From: 62-47 sp044463945
Lineage (GTDB): Bacteria; Pseudomonadota; Alphaproteobacteria; Rhizobiales; Xanthobacteraceae
Reading direction: 5' to 3'
Assembly (NCBI GenBank): GCA_044463945.1
Contig: JBIQLW010000021.1
Coordinates: forward strand, 3,502 to 67,501
Length of the DNA stretch: 64,000 nt
Shown: positions 17,653-27,755 of the stretch, piece after piece
Layout: each line of letters opens with the position of its first letter
Numbering within the stretch: position 1 is the stretch's first letter
The notes under the pieces: generated by a model
The model's database searches: none
Told to the model about the DNA's origin: nothing
The model's input: only the letters and a program-made list of their open reading frames with translations
Position numbers and translations under genes: made by a program

Positions 17653-18804
17653 ATGAACGAGGTTTTCGCGGGCCTGCCCGTCACCGTGTTCGAAGTCATG
17701 TCGCAGCTTGCCCGCGACAACAATGCCATCAATCTCGGTCAGGGATTTCCCGACGCGCCCGGGCCGGAGGACATCCGCCGCGCCGCGGCCGACGCGGTGG
17801 TGAACGGCTACAACCAGTACCCGTCGATGATGGGCATCCCCGAACTGCGGCAGGCCATCGCCACCCATTACGCGCATTGGCACGGCCTCGCCCTCGATCC
17901 GATGACCGAGGTGATGGTGACGTCCGGCGGCACCGAGGCGATCACCAGTTCGCTGCTGGCGGTGATCGAGCCGGGCGACGAGGTCGTGCTGTTTCAGCCG
18001 ATGTACGATTCCTATCTGCCGATCGTTCGCCAAGCCGGCGGCATTCCGCGCCTGGTGCGGTTGCAGCCGCCGGAGTGGCGGCTCAACGAGGAGATGCTGC
18101 GGGCGGTCTTCAATCACAAAACCAAAGCTGTGGTCTTCAACAACCCGCTGAACCCGGCGGCGGTGGTCTATCCGCGCGAGGACCTCGAACTGCTGGCGCG
18201 CTTCTGTCAGGAGTTTGAGGCCATCGCGATCTGCGACGAGGTGTGGGAGCACGTCGTGTTCGACGGACGCCAGCACATTCCGCTGATCGCCATTCCGGGG
18301 ATGCGCGAGCGCACCCTCAAGATCGGCTCGGCGGGAAAGATTTTCGGGCTGACCGGATGGAAGATCGGCTTTGTCTGCGCCGCGCCGCCGCTATTGCGCG
18401 TCGCCGCCAAGGTGCATCAGTTCCTCACCTTCACCACCGCGCCGAACCTTCAGGTCGCGGTGGCTTACGGGCTCGGCAAACCGGATGCGTTCTTCCACGA
18501 CATGCGCGCCGAACTGGCCCGCAGCCGCGACCGCCTGACGTCGGGGCTGATCCGTCTCGGTTTCCCGGTGCTGCCCTCGCAGGGCACCTATTTTCTCACC
18601 GTCGATCTCGCCGCCATCGGCCTTAACGAGACGGATGAGGCGTTCTGTCGCCGCATTGTGACCGAGCACAAGGTTGCGGCAATCCCGGTCTCGGCTTTTT
18701 ATGAGGCTGAGCCGGTGACCTCGGTGGTGCGGTTCTGTTTCTCGAAGAACGACGCCACGCTGGACGCCGCGCTGGAACGCTTGTCGGATGCGCTACGGCA
18801 ATAA
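17653..18804 (+). CDS. PLP-dependent class I aminotransferase (YbdL/kynurenine-methionine type)
   Basis: A 383-residue fold-type I aminotransferase. The PLP lysine is Lys229 in GSAGKIFGLTGWKIG. Also present are NLGQGFPDAPGPE (about 31-43), YNQYPSMMGIPELRQAIA, TSGGTEAITSSLLA and the Asp of ICDEVWEH. These features resemble the E. coli YbdL methionine aminotransferase and kynurenine aminotransferases. The exact amino donor cannot be read from the sequence. In the usual NPHNP motif of this subgroup the sequence is NNPLNPAAVV, a small deviation. It is coupled to the rhodanese gene, which might fit a sulfur amino acid substrate (inference). Confidence 0.93.
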   Translation: MNEVFAGLPVTVFEVMSQLARDNNAINLGQGFPDAPGPEDIRRAAADAVVNGYNQYPSMMGIPELRQAIATHYAHWHGLALDPMTEVMVTSGGTEAITSSLLAVIEPGDEVVLFQPMYDSYLPIVRQAGGIPRLVRLQPPEWRLNEEMLRAVFNHKTKAVVFNNPLNPAAVVYPREDLELLARFCQEFEAIAICDEVWEHVVFDGRQHIPLIAIPGMRERTLKIGSAGKIFGLTGWKIGFVCAAPPLLRVAAKVHQFLTFTTAPNLQVAVAYGLGKPDAFFHDMRAELARSRDRLTSGLIRLGFPVLPSQGTYFLTVDLAAIGLNETDEAFCRRIVTEHKVAAIPVSAFYEAEPVTSVVRFCFSKNDATLDAALERLSDALRQ

Positions 18805-18814
18805 GGAGGTGTGA

Positions 18815-19918
18815 TTGGCGGCTCGGAACTTGGTACGATGGCTGACCGGACTGGCAGCGGCGACGCTCGTGGCAACGGCGGCCCATGCGCAGCAGCGCAC
18901 GGTCCACTTCTACAACTGGTCGAACTACGTCGCGCCCGGTCTGCTCGACGACTTCACCAAGGAAACCGGCATCAAGGTGGTCTACGACACCTTCGACGCC
19001 AACGAGACGCTGGAGACGCGGCTGCTCGCCGGCAAATCCGGCTACGACCTCGTGGTGCCGAGCGCCTATTTCCTGCAACGCCAGATCGGCGCCAACGTGT
19101 TCCGCAAGCTCGACAAGTCGAAGCTGCCCAACCTCGTCAACCTGTGGCCCGAGGTGACGCAGTGGCTCGCGGTCTACGATGCCGAGAACGCCTACGCCGT
19201 GAACTATATGTGGGGCACCACCGGCATTGGCTATAACGTCAAGGCGGTAGAGAAGATCCTCGGGCCAGGCGCGCAGATCACCTCGTGGGAGACGGTGTTC
19301 GATCCCGCGCAGCTTGCGAAGTTCAAGGACTGCGGCGTGCAGATGCTGGATTCGGCGGACGACATCCTGCCGGCGGCGCTGAAGTATCTCGGACGCGATC
19401 CGAACTCCACCGCGCAGGCGGACCTTGAGGCCGCGGCGGCGCTGGTCGGCAAGGTGCGTCCGTTCGTCCGCAAGTTTCATTCCTCCGAATACCTGACGGC
19501 GCTGGCGACCGGCGAGATCTGCCTCGTGGTCGGCTGGTCCGGCGACATCATGCAGGCGCGCAAGCGCGCGGCGGAAGCCAGGAACGGCGTCGAGATCGGC
19601 TATGTCATCCCCAGGGAAGGCGCGCAGATGTTTTTCGACAATCTGGCGATCCCGGCCGACGCCAAGAACGTCGAAGAGGCTTACGCGCTGATCGACTATC
19701 TGTTGCGGCCCGAGGTCGCCGCGAAAAACTCCAGCTACATGTCCTATGCCAACGGCAACCTCGCCAGTCAGAAGCTGATCGATCCGAAGGTGCTCAACGA
19801 CAAGGCGATCTATCCGGACGAGGCGACCATGAAGCGCCTCTACGTCATCACCGCGCGCAATCAGGCGACCCAGCGCGTCATCAACCGGCTGTGGACGCGG
19901 GTGAAGACCGGGCGGTGA
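18815..19918 (+). CDS. Periplasmic polyamine-binding protein (PotF-like), orphan
   Basis: A 367-residue extracellular solute-binding protein with a signal peptide (cleavage after AAHAQ, about residue 27). VHFYNWSNYVAPGLLDDFTKETGIKVVYDTFDANETLETRLLAG is the start of PotD/PotF proteins, which bind putrescine or spermidine for an ABC importer. NYMWGTTGIGYN, LVVGWSGDIMQA and YVIPREGAQMFFDNLAIP also match. It starts at TTG 18815, fixed by a strong AAGGAGGTG just upstream; an out-of-frame GTG at 18811 is not used. No permease or ATPase gene adjoins, so the transporter partners must lie elsewhere. Confidence 0.93.
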   Translation: MAARNLVRWLTGLAAATLVATAAHAQQRTVHFYNWSNYVAPGLLDDFTKETGIKVVYDTFDANETLETRLLAGKSGYDLVVPSAYFLQRQIGANVFRKLDKSKLPNLVNLWPEVTQWLAVYDAENAYAVNYMWGTTGIGYNVKAVEKILGPGAQITSWETVFDPAQLAKFKDCGVQMLDSADDILPAALKYLGRDPNSTAQADLEAAAALVGKVRPFVRKFHSSEYLTALATGEICLVVGWSGDIMQARKRAAEARNGVEIGYVIPREGAQMFFDNLAIPADAKNVEEAYALIDYLLRPEVAAKNSSYMSYANGNLASQKLIDPKVLNDKAIYPDEATMKRLYVITARNQATQRVINRLWTRVKTGR

Positions 19919-19980
19919 TCGTCGCGGCAGTTCGGACAATTCGGACTAATGGGACGGCTGCGTGCGACGGCTCCAGCGCC

Positions 19981-20115
19981 TGACCGGAAAACGAGGCGTC
20001 ATCGTCCGCGAAGGCGGACGATCCAGTAATCCGGGCAGGCGCGGGTGAAATTCGATCCGACATGGGAATGCTGGATACTCCGCCTTCGCGGAGTATGACG
20101 GTTATCGTACTGCAT
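19981..20115. repeat. Dispersed intergenic hairpin repeat, copy C
   Basis: The best match to copy A (1339-1470): TGACCGGAAAACGAGGCGTC, the perfect first hairpin TCGTCCGC-GAAG-GCGGACGA, ATTCGATCCGACATGGGA, then CTCCGC-CTTC-GCGGAG and TATGACGG. It lies between the convergent binding-protein gene and the acyltransferase gene. The rest of 19919-20153 shows no gene. Confidence 0.85.
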
Positions 20116-20153
20116 ATTCTTCGGCCGGATGCTCAGGGTGACGGCTTGACGGC

Positions 20154-21086
20154 CTATCGCCACCTCCGGTGCAGCCACAGCCACTGGTCGGGATATTCGC
20201 GGATCCAGCCCTCGATGACCGAGGTGATCGCCTGCATCGTGCCTTGAACGTCGATTTCGCCGTTGGCGTCGCGCACCGGCGGAATTTCCTCGGTGAGTTC
20301 GGCGCGGAAGCGATGACCGGGCAGGCGGATGATGCGCACGCCGTGGATCGGGCAATCGATCTGGCGGCGCAGCCGCGCCAGCAGCGGGTTGGCCTTGGTG
20401 GTGCGGCCGAAGAAGCTGACGTCCACGCCGTTGGTGAAGTACTGATCGACCAGCATCGCGGCGTGCTGGCCGTTCTCCAGCGCCTGCGCCAGCTTGAACG
20501 GCGCGTCGCGGCCCGCCGGGATCAGCGTCCCCATGTTGACCGCGCGCAGCCGCTCGATGGCGCGGTCGGCGGATGCGATGTTCGGCCGCCGGAACAGCAC
20601 CGCCGCGTCGAGCCCGTGCGCCACGGCGGCGAGCGCGGGAAGCTCCCAGTTGCCGATATGGCTGGCGAAGATCAGCGCCGGCTTGCCGTCGAGCCGCAGT
20701 TGCGCGAACAGTTCATGGGTGCGCGGCCCGATTTCGATGCGGCTCTTTTCAGGATGCGTCGGATCGTGCTCCCAGATGTGATCGATATGGGCGAACTCGG
20801 CGGCGATGCGTCCGAGGTTGTCCCAGACGCCGGCGAGGATGGCGTCAATCTCCTGCGGTGATTTCTCCGGAAATGCCGCCGTGAGATTGGCGCGGCCGAT
20901 CCTGTTCTCGCGAAACAGCGGTCCGATCGTGCGGGCGACGCGGCCGAATAGGTTGGCGGTCTTGATCGGATCGAAGTAGCGCGTGGTGCGCAGCAGCGCG
21001 ACCGTCAGCGCGCCGACAGCCGCTTCGCCGAATGGCTTGAGCGCGTCGCGGAGCCTGGCCTTGGTGCGGAGCAGGGCACGTTGCAT
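20154..21086 (-). CDS. lpxXL: Lipid A very-long-chain acyltransferase, LpxL/HtrB family
   Basis: A protein of about 310 residues in the LpxL/MsbB family of inner-membrane acyltransferases. The catalytic HxxxxE motif is His143...Glu148 in SHIGNWELPA. FFGRTTKANPLLARL and a C-terminal YPDQWLWLHRRWR are family-typical. Its place at the end of an acpXL-fabZ-fabF2-fabF1 cluster indicates LpxXL, which moves a very-long-chain (omega-1)-hydroxy fatty acid from AcpXL to lipid A. ATG 21086 is chosen; a TTG at 21113 would add nine residues. The gap to fabF1 is only about 30 bp. Confidence 0.88.
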   Translation of the reverse strand: MQRALLRTKARLRDALKPFGEAAVGALTVALLRTTRYFDPIKTANLFGRVARTIGPLFRENRIGRANLTAAFPEKSPQEIDAILAGVWDNLGRIAAEFAHIDHIWEHDPTHPEKSRIEIGPRTHELFAQLRLDGKPALIFASHIGNWELPALAAVAHGLDAAVLFRRPNIASADRAIERLRAVNMGTLIPAGRDAPFKLAQALENGQHAAMLVDQYFTNGVDVSFFGRTTKANPLLARLRRQIDCPIHGVRIIRLPGHRFRAELTEEIPPVRDANGEIDVQGTMQAITSVIEGWIREYPDQWLWLHRRWR

Positions 21087-21116
21087 CGGATGACGTTGCG
21101 CTCCGCGCCCCAAGCC

Positions 21117-22397
<1,281 letters not shown>

Positions 22398-22507
22398 ATG
22401 CTCTCCGTCGGTCGCTTGCGCGGCTCCATCTTGTTTCACGGCGGGCGCTTGCCCGCCAAATCGATTGCGACACGCGTCGTTCGCGCCGTCCTGAGGCGCC
22501 TCGCGGG

Positions 22508-23716
22508 TCAGCGCACGGCTTCGACCAGCGCCATGCCTTCGCCGCGCCAGTGTCCGGTCCCGATCACCACAATCTGAGACGGCGGCGCGGTCATTTCAAT
22601 CTCGGCGCCGGTGGGGTCGTTGGCGGGAAACAGCTTGCCCTTTTCGATTGACAGCGCCGCCAGCGCCAGCCCGAGCGGGAACTGCGCTTCCATGGTGTGG
22701 CCGAAGCTGGTGCCGGTGGCACGCACGGCGAAGTCCGGATGCACGGCGAGAAACGCGCGCTCCTCCGATGTCGCGGGCTCCGCTCCGGTCGCCCCGGTAA
22801 CGACGGCGCCGTGCCCGTCGAGCGGGCCGAGCTGCGACCATAGCCGTCCGAGGCTTGCAGTCACTTCGCCGGCGCTGTCGCGACGGGCGTGGTCGGCGAC
22901 CACGCGGGTCAGCCGCGCATAGGGCCTGGCGCCGCGCGCCTCGGCGTGCTTGCGCGATTCGATCACCAGGAACGCGCCGCCGGAGCCGAGCGCGAAACCG
23001 CCCTGCGCGCCGCGCTGCCACACTGGCGCGAATGTGTCCTTCAAATTGAAGTCGCCGAACTCGTAGAGCACCAGCAGATCCTTGCGCTCGCCGTTATGGG
23101 CGGCGCCGATCAGCGCGATGTCGCTTTGGCCGGCAGCAATCCGCGCCAGCGCGATCCGCGCCGCATCGACGCCGGCGGCTTCCTCGCCCATGAAGGTGCG
23201 CGACGAGCCGGTGACGCCGTGGACGATGGCGATATTGCCGGCGAGCAGGTTGGACAATTGGGCCAGGAACAGCGTCGGCCGCAGGTCGCTCATCAGGCGT
23301 TCGTTGAGGAAGCCGGGCCCGGAATTGCCGCGCGCCTCGGCGTTGAGGATGGCCGAGTCGACCGCGAGGTCGCGCTCGCCGCCGCCGGCGGCGACGATCA
23401 TGTCCATCCGTGACAGGATGTCCTTGTTGCCCTTGACGCCTGCGGAATCCAGCGCGAGCCCTGCGGCGTAGGTGCCGATGCGCTGCCAGGCTTCCATCTG
23501 GCGCTGATCGCCTTTTTTCGGGATCTGGGCGTCGAACGACACCGGCGCGAGCGGATGCACCAGATAGGGGGCGAACCCCTTGTCATCGACATTGATGCGC
23601 CGTTCGTTGAGCGCGTTCCAGTTTGCCTCAAGCCCTTCGCCGAGCGATGTGGCAAGCCCAATGCCGGTGATCCAGACCTCGGCGGGCTCCGTCCTGGGCG
23701 CGATTGGTTCAGTCAT
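22508..23716 (-). CDS. fabF2XL: Ketosynthase-like protein without catalytic residues (FabF2-type)
   Basis: A 402-residue protein with the thiolase/ketosynthase fold (VWITGIGLATSLGEGLEANW at the N-terminus; FALGSGGAFLVIESRKHAEARGARPYA about 241-267; GTSFGHTMEAQFPLGLALAAL near 335-355). It contains no cysteine anywhere, so the nucleophile is missing: the equivalent segment is GVTGSSRTFMGEEAAG. The first catalytic His motif (NAHGTST) is replaced by TGATGAE; only His340 of GHT remains. This pattern resembles chain-length-factor subunits of type II polyketide synthases. Its gene overlaps fabZ by 8 bp. A heterodimer with FabF1 is inferred. Confidence 0.88.
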   Translation of the reverse strand: MTEPIAPRTEPAEVWITGIGLATSLGEGLEANWNALNERRINVDDKGFAPYLVHPLAPVSFDAQIPKKGDQRQMEAWQRIGTYAAGLALDSAGVKGNKDILSRMDMIVAAGGGERDLAVDSAILNAEARGNSGPGFLNERLMSDLRPTLFLAQLSNLLAGNIAIVHGVTGSSRTFMGEEAAGVDAARIALARIAAGQSDIALIGAAHNGERKDLLVLYEFGDFNLKDTFAPVWQRGAQGGFALGSGGAFLVIESRKHAEARGARPYARLTRVVADHARRDSAGEVTASLGRLWSQLGPLDGHGAVVTGATGAEPATSEERAFLAVHPDFAVRATGTSFGHTMEAQFPLGLALAALSIEKGKLFPANDPTGAEIEMTAPPSQIVVIGTGHWRGEGMALVEAVR

Positions 23717-24182
23717 GCGGCATGGCCTGCTGCGGATAGCCGATGCGCTTGGCCATGGTTTCCATGTGCCCGCGCAGTTCGGCGTTGGGAAAGGGGACGT
23801 GACCGAACGTGATCGTTGCGTTGCATTTCGCCTTGCCGTCGACGTTCACCCTGGCCTGGGTGATGGCGAAGCCGGAGCCCTCGTGCACCACGCTCGCCTC
23901 GATCTTCAACAACTCGCCGGGCGTCACGAAGACCCGCATCTTGGCTTCCTTGACCGCGCCGAGAAACGGCATCCGCTCGAACTTCATCAGAGCGATCAAC
24001 AGCCACCCGGAAGTCTGGGCCATCGCCTCGATCAACAACACGCCGGGCATCAGCGGATAGCCGGGAAAATGCCCCTCGAAGATCGTTGAGTGCTGCGGCA
24101 CCTGCGCCTCGACCACAATTGTTTTCGCATCGACATCGAGGTCGATGATGCGGTCGATCAAATGAAAATAGGCGAGGTCCAT
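23709..24182 (-). CDS. fabZXL: 3-hydroxyacyl-ACP dehydratase, FabZ-like, of the acpXL cluster
   Basis: A 157-residue hot-dog fold dehydratase. The catalytic His38 lies in FEGHFPGYPLMPGVLL and the catalytic Glu52 in LIEAMAQ, as in FabZ. It removes water from 3-hydroxyacyl-AcpXL during very-long-chain fatty acid elongation. It lies 9 bp after acpXL and overlaps fabF2XL by 8 bp, so the genes are translationally coupled. The C-terminal PHD tail is slightly longer than in housekeeping FabZ. Confidence 0.92.
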   Translation of the reverse strand: MDLAYFHLIDRIIDLDVDAKTIVVEAQVPQHSTIFEGHFPGYPLMPGVLLIEAMAQTSGWLLIALMKFERMPFLGAVKEAKMRVFVTPGELLKIEASVVHEGSGFAITQARVNVDGKAKCNATITFGHVPFPNAELRGHMETMAKRIGYPQQAMPHD

Positions 24183-24191
24183 GGGCGGCGG

Positions 24192-24476
24192 TTACGCCCC
24201 CTTGGCGGCGACGAGTTCGTCGATTCGCGCGCTCAGGTTCTTCAGCACGAAATACTGTTCGGTGGTCGCCTTGCCGTCGTTGACCTCCTGCGTCCACTTT
24301 TCCAGCGGGAGCTTGATACCGAAGGCTTTGTCGATGGCGAAGGCGATGTCGAGGAAGTCGAGGCTGTCGATTCCCAGATCATCGATGGCGTGGCTTTCGG
24401 GCGTGATGGTATCGCGCGGGATGTCGCAGGTTTCCGCAATGATGGTGGCAACCTGATCGAATGTGGAAGACATCAT
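24192..24476 (-). CDS. acpXL: Acyl carrier protein AcpXL
   Basis: A 94-residue acyl carrier protein that differs from the housekeeping AcpP and closely follows rhizobial AcpXL: FDQVATIIAETCDIPRDTI, GIDSLDFLDIAFAIDKAFGI and LEKWTQEVNDGKATTEQYFVLKNL. The phosphopantetheine serine is about Ser38 (DSL). It carries the growing very-long-chain acyl group of lipid A. Two tandem ATGs (24476 and 24473) follow an AAAGG; either may be used. It is the first gene of the cluster, with a 177-bp gap upstream in which I see no clear promoter. Confidence 0.95.
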   Translation of the reverse strand: MMSSTFDQVATIIAETCDIPRDTITPESHAIDDLGIDSLDFLDIAFAIDKAFGIKLPLEKWTQEVNDGKATTEQYFVLKNLSARIDELVAAKGA

Positions 24477-24653
24477 TAAACCTTTGATAGATTGAAGGTA
24501 AATTCGCGAAAGGACAGCGCGGGGGGCCGCCCGCCCCGACCGGGCCCACCGTCTTGCGGAGTTGATTGCCCGTATATCGGACCCCCGCCCGGAGTTCAAT
24601 GGCGGCGGGCACCGGGTTCCCACACGGCACATCGGCGGCGCGGCGGCTTGGGG

Positions 24654-25004
24654 TCACGCCGGGCCGCCGCTTGAGACGATGACCGGCGCACAGTTGAGGC
24701 GGCCGGTCAGGACGCAATCCTGGGTCTCCCGCAGGTCGGCGATACTCAGCGCCAGCCATATCCCCGCCGCGGTGAGGGCGGCGGTGAAGACGAAAGCGGC
24801 GAGGTTGATCAGCATCCGGTGGCGGTAGTCGTCGCCGTCGTTGGCGCCGGCGGCGCGGGGCCCGGTCCAGGTGCGCTCGGTGACGTCCGGATTCGGGCGT
24901 GCACTCGCATCGCCCGGCCGCCATGACGGCCCGGCGCGCCGACGTGGCGTGAATTTCACCACGGATGCGCTGTTGTCGGTTTTGATCGGCGGTTGGATCG
25001 TCAT
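24654..25004 (-). CDS. Small single-pass membrane protein, unknown
   Basis: A 116-residue protein: a basic, disordered N-terminal half (KFTPRRRAGPSWRPGD), one membrane helix (about residues 64-88, MLINLAAFVFTAALTAAGIWLAL) and a short periplasmic tail with two cysteines (QDCVLTGRLNCAPV) that may form a disulfide. No family recognised. It lies upstream of acpXL on the same strand, but the distance gives no firm link. Confidence 0.65.
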   Translation of the reverse strand: MTIQPPIKTDNSASVVKFTPRRRAGPSWRPGDASARPNPDVTERTWTGPRAAGANDGDDYRHRMLINLAAFVFTAALTAAGIWLALSIADLRETQDCVLTGRLNCAPVIVSSGGPA

Positions 25005-25094
25005 GCCGCCCCTGTCAGCCGGTGAGCTTTCAACGCTGTGAGTCCGAAACCGTTCCTGTTCCGAGCGCCCAGCTGTTTTGGCAGGAATAGACTC

Positions 25095-25676
25095 CTACGT
25101 CTTCGGCAGCCGCCCCATCAGATAGAATTCATCGTTAGGCCGCATGTTGGTGACGTTGGCCATCCGGTTCGACAGCCCGAAGAACGCCGATATCGCGGCG
25201 ATATCCCAGATGTCGTCGTTGCTGAAGCCGTGACGGCCGAGTTCGGTGAAGTCGTGCTCGGACACCTTATAGGCTTCGGCGCTGACCTTCATGGCGAAAT
25301 CGAGCATCGCCTTCTGGCGCGGCGTGATGTCGGCCTTGCGGTAGTTGGTGGCGATTTGGTCGGCGATCAGCGGGTTCTTGGCGCGGATGCGCAGGATCGC
25401 GCCATGGGCGACGACGCAGTACTGGCACTGATTGGCGCTGCTGGTGGCGACCACGATCATCTCGCGCTCGGCCTTGGTGAGGCCGCTGTCCTTCTCCATC
25501 AGCGCGTCGTGAAAGGCGAAGAAGGCGCGAAACTCGTCGGGACGATAGGCGAGGCTGAGAAACACGTTGGGCACGAAGCCGGATTTCTCCTGCACCGCCT
25601 CGATGCGGGTGCGGATATCGTCCGGCAATTGCTTCAGCGGAGGGGTCGGAAAGCGGCTGTTGGTCGATTGCGTCAT
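25095..25676 (-). CDS. AhpD-like (carboxymuconolactone decarboxylase fold) protein
   Basis: A 193-residue all-helical protein. The redox motif CxxCxxxH is present in ANQCQYCVVAHG (about residue 86-96), as in AhpD-type peroxidase-related enzymes, and FVPNVFLSLAYRPDEFRAFFAFHDALM and WDIAAISAFFGLSNRMANVT match the peroxidase-related subgroup (TIGR01926-like). The physiological substrate is unknown; a thiol-based alkylhydroperoxidase activity is known for relatives. ATG 25676 (MTQSTN) is chosen; two upstream in-frame starts would add 5 or 20 residues. Confidence 0.88.
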   Translation of the reverse strand: MTQSTNSRFPTPPLKQLPDDIRTRIEAVQEKSGFVPNVFLSLAYRPDEFRAFFAFHDALMEKDSGLTKAEREMIVVATSSANQCQYCVVAHGAILRIRAKNPLIADQIATNYRKADITPRQKAMLDFAMKVSAEAYKVSEHDFTELGRHGFSNDDIWDIAAISAFFGLSNRMANVTNMRPNDEFYLMGRLPKT

Positions 25677-25793
25677 CACAGGGTCCCGCATGAAAGGGTG
25701 GGTCCCTTGATCATAATCGACCGCCACCCAAACCAAAAGCGCCTCGCGCCGCCGCCCGGGATGGTTCGCGGCGCGGGCGCGAGCGGAGGGCGC

Positions 25794-27572
25794 TCACCGC
25801 AGCGGTTTTTTCAGGAGCGAGAAGCGGTCGGGATCGAGGCCGAGCGAGGGCTGCAACAGCGGCGCGTCAAGCGTGCGGGGCGTCGGCCGCGCGGCGGCAT
25901 GGCCATCGCTCGGCGCGTCGCGGTGCGAGGTGGCGCCGCGCCAGCGCTCGACCACGGCGGCGACGAAGTGGCTGTCGCTGTCGCTTTCCGTCGCGGGTGT
26001 GCTTGAAATCGTGGATTCGCTGCGCGGCAGTTGGTGGGCGGGCACGTCCTTGAAGCGCAGGCGCGTCGGCAGCGCCACGCCTTCGCCGAAGGCCAGCACC
26101 TCCCGGGTGCCGAGCGAGGGCACGAACGACAACAGGTTTGCGGCCGCGTCCGAGACAGCTGAGCGCAACAGCGACTGGTCGCGGTCGTTGGCGAGCCGCA
26201 TTGTGAACAGGGTGCTGCACTGGGAGATGATGGTGGCGTCGAGTTCGGCCGGGCGTTGGGTGACGAGCCCGAGATAGACGCCGTATTTGCGGCCCTCCTT
26301 GGCGATCCGCGAGATCGCCTTGCGGGTCGGGCCGAAGCCGATGGTGCGGTCCGCCGAGGCGTAGCGATGGGCTTCCTCGCAGACGAACAACAGCGGCGAG
26401 ATGCCGTCGCTCCATAGGCCGAAGTCGAACGCCATGCGGCACAGGACCGATACCACCGAATCGACGACCTCGGCCGGGAAGCCGGCCAGTTGCATGATAG
26501 TCATCGGCTGGCCGTTGGCCGGCAACCGGAACAGATGGCTGACCACTTCCGCCATGGTGTCGCCGCCGACATTGGCGTTGTCGAACATGAAGGCGTAGCG
26601 CGGATCGTTGCGGACGGTCTCGATGCGCGAGATCAGCTTGTGATAGGTGATGCGCGAGGATCGGTTTTCCAGCTTTCCCATTCGCTCGTCGATCAGATTG
26701 ATGAGATCGACCAGCCGGTAGGGCACCGGCGTGTCGGCGGTGTAGACGTTGGTCTTGCTGTCGACGCGCTTCAGCCCGAGCCGGTCGGCGTTGCCGTACT
26801 GGGTGTAGATGCCCTTGGCGCGCGGAATGACCTCGGTGAGGATGTCGAGTTCGTCCGGCGCGCCGGGACGGCCGCCGAACAGCACATCGACGATTTCCTC
26901 GAAGTTGAACAGCCAGAACGGCAGTTTCAGGTTTCGCGGGTTGAGCACCTGCGCGCGTTCGCCGAAGCAACGGCCGTATTCGTTGTGGACGTCGAGAAGA
27001 AAGACCCGCAGGCTGGGGCGCGCCTTGAGGATCTCGTTGAGCAGCAGCGAGACGCCGCTCGATTTGCCGACGCCGGTCGAGCCGAGCAGCGCGAAATGCT
27101 TGTTCAGCATTTCCTCGACATCGACATAGGCGGCAATCGAGGTGTCCTGCTGTAGGGTTCCGATGTTGATCTGGTCGGCGCCCTTCGGCTTGTAGATGGT
27201 GCGCAGTTCCTGACTGGAGATCAGGCTCACGGCATCGTCGATCGCCGGATAGCTGGTGACCCCGCGCTGGAAGCGCTGATGTTCCGCGTCGCCAAGAATC
27301 TCGCCCAGGAGATCGACCGAGGCGCAAGCGAAGTAGCGGTCGGAATCCGGCAGGTGCTCGCTGGTGACCTCGGTGATGATGGCGACGATGGTGGTGGCGG
27401 CGCAGCGGATGCTGACGAAGCGGCCGACGGTGGCCCGCATCTCGGCCGGCGAAACCCCGGGCAGGGCATAGAGGCCGGCGCGGGCCTGCGAGCCGCGAAC
27501 CGAAATGATCTGCCCGAACGAGGGTTTCGGGGGCAAAGCCGGCATATCACAATCGGGGTGGCGCTGGGTCAT
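25794..27572 (-). CDS. HerA-like ATPase (FtsK/HerA superfamily)
   Basis: A 592-residue protein with an N-terminal HAS-barrel-like region (about 20-135) and an ATPase core. Walker A is GSTGVGKS at 164-171 after HFALL; Walker B is LLFVCEEAHRY, with the Glu-Glu typical of HerA; KEGRKYGVYLGLVTQRPAELD is the sensor region and TMRLANDRDQSLLRS a HerA feature. Archaeal HerA pumps DNA with the nuclease NurA in end resection; bacterial homologues are linked to DNA repair or defence. The last 90 residues are low in complexity. No NurA-like gene adjoins, so the partner is unknown. Confidence 0.9.
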   Translation of the reverse strand: MTQRHPDCDMPALPPKPSFGQIISVRGSQARAGLYALPGVSPAEMRATVGRFVSIRCAATTIVAIITEVTSEHLPDSDRYFACASVDLLGEILGDAEHQRFQRGVTSYPAIDDAVSLISSQELRTIYKPKGADQINIGTLQQDTSIAAYVDVEEMLNKHFALLGSTGVGKSSGVSLLLNEILKARPSLRVFLLDVHNEYGRCFGERAQVLNPRNLKLPFWLFNFEEIVDVLFGGRPGAPDELDILTEVIPRAKGIYTQYGNADRLGLKRVDSKTNVYTADTPVPYRLVDLINLIDERMGKLENRSSRITYHKLISRIETVRNDPRYAFMFDNANVGGDTMAEVVSHLFRLPANGQPMTIMQLAGFPAEVVDSVVSVLCRMAFDFGLWSDGISPLLFVCEEAHRYASADRTIGFGPTRKAISRIAKEGRKYGVYLGLVTQRPAELDATIISQCSTLFTMRLANDRDQSLLRSAVSDAAANLLSFVPSLGTREVLAFGEGVALPTRLRFKDVPAHQLPRSESTISSTPATESDSDSHFVAAVVERWRGATSHRDAPSDGHAAARPTPRTLDAPLLQPSLGLDPDRFSLLKKPLR

Positions 27573-27659
27573 CCCGCCACTATGGGACGGGTTGTTTCAG
27601 AAAGCGTTACCACCCGGCCCGTGTGCCCTGGGCGGCGGGCGGGATTCAGAAGGCGGCGG

Positions 27660-27686
27660 TTGACAATACGGGACGCACACTTAAAA
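27660..27686 (+). promoter_or_regulatory. Possible promoter of tRNA-Gln
   Basis: TTGACA (27660-27665) and TTAAAA (27681-27686) with a 15-bp spacer, about 70 bp before the mature tRNA. The spacer is short of the usual 17, so this is tentative. Confidence 0.3.
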
Positions 27687-27755
27687 GAACGGCACCGGGA
27701 ATGAGGTTGCCGCGGGCTCCGCAAGGTGAGCCTTGGTGTACTGGCAACCCTCTCT

